A stretch of 7,091 nucleotides of DNA from Desulfovibrio sp. UBA4079 (GTDB lineage Bacteria > Desulfobacterota > Desulfovibrionia > Desulfovibrionales > Desulfovibrionaceae), in contig DFYP01000007.1 of assembly GCA_002382645.1 (NCBI GenBank), positions 1 to 7,091 of the forward strand, in the 5' to 3' direction. Below are positions 1-5,209 of this stretch, piece by piece (the stretch's first letter is position 1; every line of letters begins with the position of its first letter). The translations under genes and the position numbers were made by a program. The notes below the pieces were generated by a model that did no database searches, had not been told where the DNA came from, and worked only from the letters and a program-made list of their open reading frames with translations.

Positions 1-924
1 CTGCGCGGCGTCATCGAGGCGCCCGAAGAGGACCTGCCCGCGCTCTCGGCAGCGGCCCTGGCCGTGCGGCTGGGCCGGCTGGGCGACCAGGTGTCCTTCT
101 GCGCCATCGTCAACGTGAAGAGCGGCGGCTGTTCCGAGAACTGCGCCTTCTGCGCCCAGTCCGCGCACCACCGCGCCGAGGCCCCGCGCCACGCCTTTCT
201 GGAGCCTGCGCGCATCGGCCAGGCGGCCCGCGCCGCCCGCGTTGCCGGGGCCTCGCGCCTGGGCCTGGTGAGCAGCGGCCTGTTCCCGGCTGACGGAGAT
301 TTCGAGCGCCTGGTCTCGGCCCTGGGGCTGGTGCGCGAGGCGGGCCTCGTTGCCGACGCCTCGCCCGGAATCCTCGACCCGGACCAGCTCCAGCGCCTGC
401 GCGCCGCCGGGCTGGCCAGCTATCACCACAACCTGGAGACGAGCCGGGCGTTCTTCCCGCAGATCTGCACCACCCATGCCTGGGATCAGGACGTGGAGGC
501 CGTGCGCCTGGCCCAGGAGGCCGGGCTGAACGTCTGCTCGGGCGGGCTGTTCGGCCTGGGCGAGTCCTGGGACGACCGCGTGGACCTGGCCCTGACCCTG
601 GGCCGCCTGGGCGTGACGTCCGTGCCCCTGAACTTTTTGAGCCCCATCCCGGGCACGCCCCTGGAGCAGCGGCCCGCGCTCTCCCGGGCCGAGGCCCTCA
701 AGATCATCGCGCTCTACCGCTTCCTCCTGCCCGGGGCCCATCTGCGGATCTGCGGCGGCAGGCCGCTGGTCTTCGGCGGGGACCGGGAGGCCGTGCTCCT
801 GTCCGGGGCCGACGGGCTCATGATCGGCGACTATCTCACCACCCCGGGCGAGGACCCGACCCGGGACCGGCAGGCGGTCCTGGACCTGGGCCTGGCCCTG
901 GAACCAGCGGAGGACCTCGCATGA
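1..924 (+). CDS. bioB: Biotin synthase BioB (5' partial), anaerobe-type cysteine pattern
   Basis: Radical SAM enzyme that inserts sulfur into dethiobiotin, the last step of biotin synthesis, in the cytoplasm. The frame is open from base 1, so the true start lies upstream and the GTG at 64 is internal; 307 residues are visible and probably only a short N-terminal piece is missing. The radical SAM motif CSENCAFC (bases 130-153) supplies the three cysteines of the 4Fe-4S cluster, followed by AQSAHH. Further BioB landmarks are YHHNLETS, NVCSGG (Cys at 535-537), GLGES, and LRICGGR near the C-terminus. Aligned by eye to E. coli BioB, the auxiliary-cluster ligands Cys97 and Cys128 are replaced by Gly (262-264) and Asp (355-357), while Cys188 and Arg260 equivalents remain. 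Extra cysteines occur in QICTTH (466-468) and RICGGR (751-753). This resembles the reported Type II BioB with a 4Fe-5S auxiliary cluster. The stop overlaps the bioY start (ATGA). Confidence 0.95.
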   Translation: MRGVIEAPEEDLPALSAAALAVRLGRLGDQVSFCAIVNVKSGGCSENCAFCAQSAHHRAEAPRHAFLEPARIGQAARAARVAGASRLGLVSSGLFPADGDFERLVSALGLVREAGLVADASPGILDPDQLQRLRAAGLASYHHNLETSRAFFPQICTTHAWDQDVEAVRLAQEAGLNVCSGGLFGLGESWDDRVDLALTLGRLGVTSVPLNFLSPIPGTPLEQRPALSRAEALKIIALYRFLLPGAHLRICGGRPLVFGGDREAVLLSGADGLMIGDYLTTPGEDPTRDRQAVLDLGLALEPAEDLA

Positions 925-1478
925 ACTCCCAGCCTTTGGCCCGGCTCCACGGCCTGGTCTGGACCGCCTTGCTGGCCGCGGCCGTGGCCGGAGGGGCCTG
1001 GATCAGCCTGCCCATCGGCCCGGTGCCCGTGTCGCTCCAGCCGCTCTTCGTGTTCCTGGCCGGGTTCGTGCTCGGGCCAAGGCAGGGCGCGCTCTGCGTG
1101 GGCCTCTACGTCCTGGCCGGGGCCCTGGGCCTGCCGGTGTTCGCCGGAGGCCGCGCCGGGCTGGGCCACGTGCTGGGCCCCACGGGCGGCTACCTCTTCG
1201 GCTTCATCCTCTCGGCAGCGGCCTGCGGCCTGGCCACGGGCGGCAAGGGCGGCCCCTTGCCCTGGCTCAAGGCCGCGGGCTTCGGCGCCCTGGCCCTGGT
1301 GGCGGCCTATGGGCCCGGCGTGCTCTGGCTGCGCCACTCCCTGGGCACGGACTGGCCCAAAACCCTGGCCGTCGGGCTGGTCCCGTTCCTGCCCTGGGAC
1401 TGCCTCAAGATCGCGGCCGCCGCGGCTTGCTACCGCCTGCTCTCCCGGTGTAGGCTTTTGCCCGGAAGCCGGGGCTGA
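921..1478 (+). CDS. bioY: Biotin transporter substrate-binding subunit BioY
   Basis: Integral membrane S component that captures biotin, usually working with a shared ECF energy-coupling module (EcfA/EcfT), though solitary BioY proteins are known to import biotin. The 185 residues match the family's usual length and are mostly hydrophobic, consistent with about six membrane segments. Recognisable BioY signatures in order are PIGPVPVSLQPLFVFLAG (residues about 31-48), GLPVFAGG, and GPTGGYLFGF (86-95). The ATG at 921 overlaps the bioB stop by four bases and is preceded by GGAGGA (909-914) at a 6-base spacing, so the start is secure and translation is probably coupled to bioB. Synthesis and salvage of the same vitamin are thus co-expressed. 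No ECF ATPase or EcfT gene is in the window. The C-terminus (about residues 145-185) is less conserved and ends in a basic tail. Confidence 0.93.
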   Translation: MNSQPLARLHGLVWTALLAAAVAGGAWISLPIGPVPVSLQPLFVFLAGFVLGPRQGALCVGLYVLAGALGLPVFAGGRAGLGHVLGPTGGYLFGFILSAAACGLATGGKGGPLPWLKAAGFGALALVAAYGPGVLWLRHSLGTDWPKTLAVGLVPFLPWDCLKIAAAAACYRLLSRCRLLPGSRG

Positions 1479-1486
1479 ACCCGGCC

Positions 1487-1492
1487 AGGGGA
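1487..1492 (+). promoter_or_regulatory. Ribosome binding site for the EIID gene
   Basis: AGGGGA lies 7 bases before the ATG at 1500 and 13 bases before a second in-frame ATG at 1506. The spacing favours the first ATG as the start. Confidence 0.6.
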
Positions 1493-1499
1493 CGCACAC

Positions 1500-2264
1500 A
1501 TGGCCATGGACCAGCTCACCAGGGCGGTGATCCGCTCGTTCTTCCGCTCCTACCTGGTGGGCGCCAACTTCAACACCCGGGGCATGCAGAACGTGGGCCT
1601 GGCCTACGCCATGCACCCGGGGCTCGCGGCCATCCACAAGGACCCGGCCCGCCTGCGCCAGGCCGTGAAGCGCTACGTGCGCCACTACAACTCCCACCCC
1701 TTCTGGGCCCCCTGCCTGGTGGGCATCTTCCTGTCCACCGAGGCGCGCATCGCCTCCGGGACCTTCCCCCCGGCCATGCTCGACAAGGTCAAGGACCGCA
1801 CCACCTACTCCTTGTCCGCCATCGGCGACTCGGTCTTCGCCGGCAGCCTGCTCATCTTCTGGGCCCTGTCCAGCGTCTGCCTGCTCCTGGCCGGGCAGAC
1901 CGGGGCGGCGCTCAGCGAAGGGCTCATCTTTTTCATTGGTCTCCAGGCCTTCAAGGTGTATAGTTTCTGGCGCGGACTGCGGGGCGGCTTCCTCTTTCTG
2001 GAGCGCCTCAAGCGCTGGGACCTGATCAACTGGGGCCAGCGCGTGAAGTACGCCAACGCGGCCCTCTTGCTCTGGTTCTGGATTCTGGTATGGCCCAAGC
2101 CCGTGACCTGGACGGGCTGGACCGCGGGCCTGGCCGCGGTGGCCCTCACGGCCCGGTTCGTGCACCAGTTCCATCTGCCCCGGCCCATCCCGGCGGGGGC
2201 CTTCCTGGCCGGCTGGGCCCTGTACCCGGCCCTGGCCGCCGCCCTGAGCGGCTGGGCCTTCTGA
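1500..2264 (+). CDS. PTS mannose/fructose/sorbose-family EIID component, divergent
   Basis: Membrane subunit homologous to ManZ/EIID, which together with EIIC forms the transport channel of mannose-family phosphotransferase systems. Family evidence is strongest in the N-terminal half: SFFRSYLVGANFN (residues 13-25), GMQNVGLAYAMHP (28-40), then RHYNSHPFWAP, matching the EIID pattern in which a MQN-x-G-x-A-YAM-x-P block is followed by an F/Y-N-x-HP block. The usual glycine-rich GPLAGIGDP(I/L)FW segment is reduced to SLSAIGDSVF (104-113): GD survives but the proline and most glycines do not. Several hydrophobic segments follow to the C-terminus. At 254 residues it is somewhat shorter than typical EIID (about 270-285). 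It starts 21 bases after bioY and ends just before ptsH. No EIIA, EIIB or EIIC accompanies it here. It could serve a sugar transporter encoded elsewhere, or have a regulatory role; the sequence does not decide. Family call firm, function unsure. Confidence 0.85.
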   Translation: MAMDQLTRAVIRSFFRSYLVGANFNTRGMQNVGLAYAMHPGLAAIHKDPARLRQAVKRYVRHYNSHPFWAPCLVGIFLSTEARIASGTFPPAMLDKVKDRTTYSLSAIGDSVFAGSLLIFWALSSVCLLLAGQTGAALSEGLIFFIGLQAFKVYSFWRGLRGGFLFLERLKRWDLINWGQRVKYANAALLLWFWILVWPKPVTWTGWTAGLAAVALTARFVHQFHLPRPIPAGAFLAGWALYPALAAALSGWAF

Positions 2265-2279
2265 TCATTGGATGCGGAT

Positions 2280-2600
2280 ATGGGTGAGATGAACGATTCC
2301 CCGGAAGCGGTCTCCTCGGCCACGCCGTCCGCCGAGGTCCGGCGGGTGGTGGTGGCCAACCAGTTGGGCCTGCACGCCCGGCCGGCCGGCAAGCTGGCCC
2401 AGGCCGCCCAGAATTTCAAGGCCTCCATCTCCATCGTCTGCGAGGAGCAGGAAGTGGACGCCAAGAGCATCCTGGACATCCTGACCCTGGCCGCGGCCCA
2501 GGGCAGCGCCCTGGACCTCAAGGCCAGCGGCGAGGACGCCCGCCTGGCCCTGGACAGCCTGGAAGCGTTGTTCCGCGCCAAGTTCGGCGAGGAGCGCTAG
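2280..2600 (+). CDS. ptsH: PTS phosphocarrier protein HPr with short N-terminal extension
   Basis: Small cytoplasmic phosphocarrier that receives phosphate from EI on a histidine and hands it to EIIA domains. The active site is GLHARPA, with the phosphorylated histidine at bases 2373-2375. The regulatory serine motif AKSILDIL has its serine at 2466-2468. The two are 31 residues apart, exactly as His15 and Ser46 in classical HPr, so HprK-type serine phosphorylation is possible; no hprK is in the window. The HPr fold begins at about EVRRVVVANQ, leaving 18 extra, weakly conserved residues ahead of it when the ATG at 2280 is used (106 residues versus about 85-90 usual). Other in-frame starts are TTG at 2268 and ATG at 2289; none has a strong Shine-Dalgarno, and 2280 is chosen for a weak GGA 7 bases upstream. 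The gene sits 15 bases after the EIID stop and its TAG shares a base with the ptsI GTG. Confidence 0.93.
   Translation: MGEMNDSPEAVSSATPSAEVRRVVVANQLGLHARPAGKLAQAAQNFKASISIVCEEQEVDAKSILDILTLAAAQGSALDLKASGEDARLALDSLEALFRAKFGEER
2589..2594 (+). promoter_or_regulatory. Ribosome binding site fixing the GTG start of ptsI
   Basis: GAGGAG inside the last codons of ptsH lies 5 bases before the GTG at 2600. The strength and spacing support a GTG start there, with translation coupled to ptsH through the TAGTG overlap. Confidence 0.7.
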
Positions 2601-4384
2601 TGGCCCGCACGATCCTCTCCGGCATCCCCGTCTCCACCGGCATCGCCATCGGCAAGGCCTTTTTCGTCAATCGCAACAGCCTGGCCCACCTGCCCCGCCA
2701 GACCGTGGCCGACGAGTCCGTGGACGAGGAGAACGCCCGCCTGGCCCTAGCCTTTGCCCAGGCCGAGCAGGAGCTGGCCGCCGCCGCCGAAAAGGTCCCC
2801 GCCGAGCTCAAGGAGCACCGCCTCATCATCGAGTCCCACCTGATGATGCTCAAGGACCCCAAGCTGCGCAGCGCGGCCGGGAAATACATCACCGACATGC
2901 GGCTCAACGCCGAATGGGCCCTGGAAAAGGCCCTGGCCGACCTGGAGAAGACCTTCGGCGCCCTGGACGACCTGTACATCCGCGAGCGGATGCAGGACGT
3001 GCGCTTCGTGGTCGGCAAGGTCCAGTCCCGGCTCACCGGCCAGGACAAGGACCTGCGCGCCATCCAGGGCCGGGTCATCATCATGGCCCACGACCTGACC
3101 CCGGCCGACACCGTGGAGCTGGACGTCAACAAGATCCTCGGCTTCGCCACGGTCCAGGGCGGCAAGACCTCGCACACCGGCATCATGGCCCGCACCCTGG
3201 GCATCCCGGCCATGGTCGGCGTGCCGGACCTGGAGTCCCACGTCCTGGAAGGCGACTTCGTGATCATCGACGGCTTGGCCGGCAAGGTCGTGGTCGATCC
3301 GGACGAGGACGAGCTCACCAGCTACAACGAGCTGGCCGCCCAGTTCCAGGACTACTCCCGCCGGATCATCCGCGAGTGCCAGCTCCCGGCCGAGACCATC
3401 GACGGCTACCGCGTCCAGGTCCTGGCCAACATCGAGCTGCTGGAGGAGGTCGCCGCGGTGCTCGACCGCGGCGGCGAGGGCATCGGCCTGTACCGCACCG
3501 AGTACTCCTACCTGAACCGCACCGACCTGCCCTGCGAGGACGAGCTGGCCGAGAAGTACGCGGACCTGGCCTCGATCATGTCCCCGCGCCGGGTCATCTT
3601 CCGCACCCTGGACCTGGGCGCGGACAAGTTCATCCAGAGCTTCGGCTCCCTGGAGGAGGCCAACCCCTCCATGGGCCTGCGGGCCATCCGCTTCTGCCTG
3701 CGCCACCCGGACCTGTTCCGCACCCAGCTGCGGGCCATCTGCCGGGCCAGCGCCTACGGCAACGCCTCGATCATGTTCCCGATGATCTCCGGGCTCAAGG
3801 AGCTCCGGCGGGCCAAGGCGCTCTTGCGCGACGTGCAGGACGAGCTCAAGCGCGAAAAGGTCTCCTTCAACGAGGACATGCCCGTGGGCATCATGGTCGA
3901 GCTGCCTTCGGCCGTGATGATCGCGGAATTCCTGGCCGAGGAGTGCGACTTCTTCAGCATCGGCACCAACGACCTGATCCAGTACAGCATGGGCATCGAC
4001 CGGACCAACCGGCACGTGTCCTACCTCTACCAGCCCCTGCACCCCTCGGTGCTGCGGGCCATCAAGCACATCATCGACGCCGCCCACCAGGCCGGCATCG
4101 AGGTCTCGCTCTGCGGCGAGGTGGCCTCGGACCCGTTCTGCGTGCCGATCATCATGGGCATGCAGGTGGACAGCATCTCGCTGACCCCCCAGGCCATCCC
4201 GGGCATCAAGCGGGTCATCCGCCAGGCCCGCATGTCCGACTGCCGCGAGCTGCTGCGCGAGGTCCTGGCCTGCCGCACCGTGGGCCGCGTGAACCGCCTG
4301 GTCAAGGACACCATCTTCAAGCAGTTCCCCGAGGAACTCACCTTCTTCGCCTCGCTCCTGGACAACGAGGAGCACGGCGGGTAG
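2600..4384 (+). CDS. ptsI: Phosphoenolpyruvate-protein phosphotransferase (PTS enzyme I)
   Basis: Cytoplasmic enzyme that autophosphorylates from PEP and transfers phosphate to HPr, the entry step of the PTS. The 594 residues are full length for the family (about 570-590). In order: an N-terminal segment LSGIPVSTGIAIGKAF; an HPr-binding helical domain; the phospho-histidine motif GGKTSHTGIMAR with the active His at residue 192; then the PEP-binding barrel with GIGLYRTE (Arg299), RTLDLGADK (335-343), MVELPSA (Glu434), GTNDLIQY (Asn457, Asp458), DRTNRHVSYLYQP and LCGEVASD with the catalytic Cys at 505. All residues expected for catalysis are present. The loop that usually reads D-I-G-G-D-K has Ala for the second Gly, and the following region lacks the common LPY motif. 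The GTG start overlaps the ptsH stop by one base. Its direct HPr partner upstream makes the assignment firm. Confidence 0.97.
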   Translation: MARTILSGIPVSTGIAIGKAFFVNRNSLAHLPRQTVADESVDEENARLALAFAQAEQELAAAAEKVPAELKEHRLIIESHLMMLKDPKLRSAAGKYITDMRLNAEWALEKALADLEKTFGALDDLYIRERMQDVRFVVGKVQSRLTGQDKDLRAIQGRVIIMAHDLTPADTVELDVNKILGFATVQGGKTSHTGIMARTLGIPAMVGVPDLESHVLEGDFVIIDGLAGKVVVDPDEDELTSYNELAAQFQDYSRRIIRECQLPAETIDGYRVQVLANIELLEEVAAVLDRGGEGIGLYRTEYSYLNRTDLPCEDELAEKYADLASIMSPRRVIFRTLDLGADKFIQSFGSLEEANPSMGLRAIRFCLRHPDLFRTQLRAICRASAYGNASIMFPMISGLKELRRAKALLRDVQDELKREKVSFNEDMPVGIMVELPSAVMIAEFLAEECDFFSIGTNDLIQYSMGIDRTNRHVSYLYQPLHPSVLRAIKHIIDAAHQAGIEVSLCGEVASDPFCVPIIMGMQVDSISLTPQAIPGIKRVIRQARMSDCRELLREVLACRTVGRVNRLVKDTIFKQFPEELTFFASLLDNEEHGG

Positions 4385-4393
4385 CCTTTCCCC

Positions 4394-4870
4394 ATGAGCG
4401 ACAAGCCCGAGGCGGCCGGGCGCAAGCCCATCGCCGACAACCGCAACGCCCGGCGGCTCTACGAGTTCGTGGAGACCCTGGAGGCCGGACTGGCGCTCCA
4501 GGGCGGGGAGGTCAAATCCCTGCGCCAGGGCCACGTGAGCTTCAAGGACGGCTACGTGGATTTCAAGGACGGCGAGGCCTTCCTGGTGGGTGTGCACATC
4601 ACGCCCTACGACAAGACCAGCGAGTTCGACCGGCCCGACCCGGAGCGGCCGAGAAAACTCCTGCTCCACCGCCGCGAGATCGAACGCCTCCAGGCCAAGG
4701 TCGAGCAGAAGGGCCTCACCGTGATCCCGGCGCGGCTCTACTTCACCCGGGGCCGGGTCAAGCTGGAGATCGCCCTGGCCAAGGGCAAGAAGCTCCACGA
4801 CCGCCGCGACGACCTGAAGCAGAAGGACATCGCCCGGGACACGGCCCGCCAGCTGGCGCAATACAAATAG
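4394..4870 (+). CDS. smpB: SsrA-binding protein SmpB
   Basis: RNA-binding protein that carries tmRNA (SsrA) to stalled ribosomes for trans-translation, releasing the ribosome and tagging the unfinished protein for proteolysis. The 158 residues match the usual length. Family signatures in order: NRNARRLYEF (16-25), ETLEAGLALQGGEVKSLRQG (27-46), the D-G-x-V-x-F-K-D-GEAFL block, HITPYDKTSEFD, RKLLLHRREI, KGLTVIPARLYF, and the basic tail LAKGKKLHDRR (128-138), which enters the mRNA channel of stalled ribosomes. It starts 9 bases after ptsI without a good Shine-Dalgarno: GAGGAG (4367-4372) is 21 bases away and GGCGGG (4376-4381) is 12. Translation may therefore depend on coupling to ptsI. It is the last gene of the run; an intrinsic terminator follows about 170 bases later. 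The tmRNA gene ssrA, often a neighbour of smpB, was looked for downstream and not seen. Confidence 0.97.
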   Translation: MSDKPEAAGRKPIADNRNARRLYEFVETLEAGLALQGGEVKSLRQGHVSFKDGYVDFKDGEAFLVGVHITPYDKTSEFDRPDPERPRKLLLHRREIERLQAKVEQKGLTVIPARLYFTRGRVKLEIALAKGKKLHDRRDDLKQKDIARDTARQLAQYK

Positions 4871-5042
4871 CCTCCGGCCCGCTGTTCCTCCTGCTCCGAC
4901 CCGACGCTCCGCCAGCCCCGCCCGGCCAGGAGGTCCCCGCGATCCCCGAAAGGCGGGAGAGCGGCGGCGCGAAACCCGGGCGAAACACGCCGACCAACTT
5001 CGTTCCGCGCCGGGGCCTGGCTCGGAGGAACAGAAAAAGGAT

Positions 5043-5070
5043 GCCCCTCAAAAAACTGGGGGCTTTTTTT
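5043..5070 (+). terminator. Intrinsic (Rho-independent) terminator after smpB
   Basis: GCCCC (5043-5047) pairs with GGGGC (5059-5063), with a possible T-G pair inside, around an A-rich loop of about 9-11 bases, followed directly by seven T (5064-5070). In a GC-rich genome this T-tract stands out. It lies downstream of smpB in the right orientation to end the bioB-to-smpB transcript. An A-rich stretch (5034-5038) precedes it, but the minus-strand T-run is separated from the stem, so bidirectional use looks weak. Confidence 0.8.
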
Positions 5071-5107
5071 GCGGCATTGCCCGGCGAGGACCAGCTGCGC
5101 GCAGGCC

Positions 5108-5150
5108 GCGGCGAAAATGCCGCCGCGCCCCGCCCGAGGGTGAAGCGGGG
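5108..5150 (+). other. Two adjacent GC-rich hairpins upstream of the FAD oxidase gene
   Basis: GCGGC (5108-5112) can pair with GCCGC (5119-5123) around the loop GAAAAT, and CCCCGC (5128-5133) with GCGGGG (5145-5150) around an 11-base loop. No T-tract follows either, so they are not standard terminators. They could be leader structure of the downstream transcript, or chance pairing in GC-rich DNA. Confidence 0.3.
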
Positions 5151-5209
5151 TCCTCCTGGCCGCCTCGCCGCCTGAACCGTCGCCTTCCCGGCCCTTCCCT
5201 TCCCTGGGG

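Larger units (their letters stand above)
4871..5209. other. Non-coding gap between smpB and the FAD oxidase gene
   Basis: About 340 bases without a convincing gene. Open frames cross it on both strands, but their translations are rich in Pro, Gly, Arg and Ala and match no family I recognise. It contains the terminator at 5043-5070 and two GC hairpins at 5108-5150. No tRNA or tmRNA landmarks (such as a GTTCGAATCC-like T arm) were seen. The 170 bases between the smpB stop and the terminator are a long 3' UTR or could hold a small RNA; nothing specific supports the latter. No credible promoter for the downstream gene was identified. Confidence 0.6.

Noticed and set aside
64..66. GTG at 64 as the bioB start
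   Set aside because: The frame is open to base 1 and a start here would sit only about 22 codons ahead of the radical SAM motif, cutting off conserved N-terminal sequence.
831..2174. Minus-strand open frame (447 codons) opposite bioY and EIID
   Set aside because: Composition is Gly, Gln, Ala and Glu rich without motifs, and it lies opposite two genes with clear family signatures.
2747..4861. Long minus-strand open frame (704 codons) opposite ptsI and smpB
   Set aside because: It mirrors the codon structure of the + strand genes, has low-complexity Val/Asp/His/Leu-rich composition and no recognisable domain.
4968..4990. Short direct repeat of GCGAAAC
   Set aside because: Two copies of a 7-base word about a dozen bases apart are too short to call a repeat element.
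4871..5042. tmRNA gene (ssrA) next to smpB
   Set aside because: No tRNA-like ends, no T-arm consensus and no tag-peptide reading frame were found in the gap.
4758..5051. Small minus-strand open frames in the gap after smpB
   Set aside because: Arg/Gly/Pro-rich translations with no motif and no start context; they overlap the terminator and the end of smpB.
2914..5175. Very long + strand open frame (753 codons) overlapping ptsI and smpB
   Set aside because: It is out of frame with two unmistakable genes, its translation is dominated by Pro, Gly, Arg and His, and no family motif appears. This is typical of stop-poor alternative frames in GC-rich DNA.
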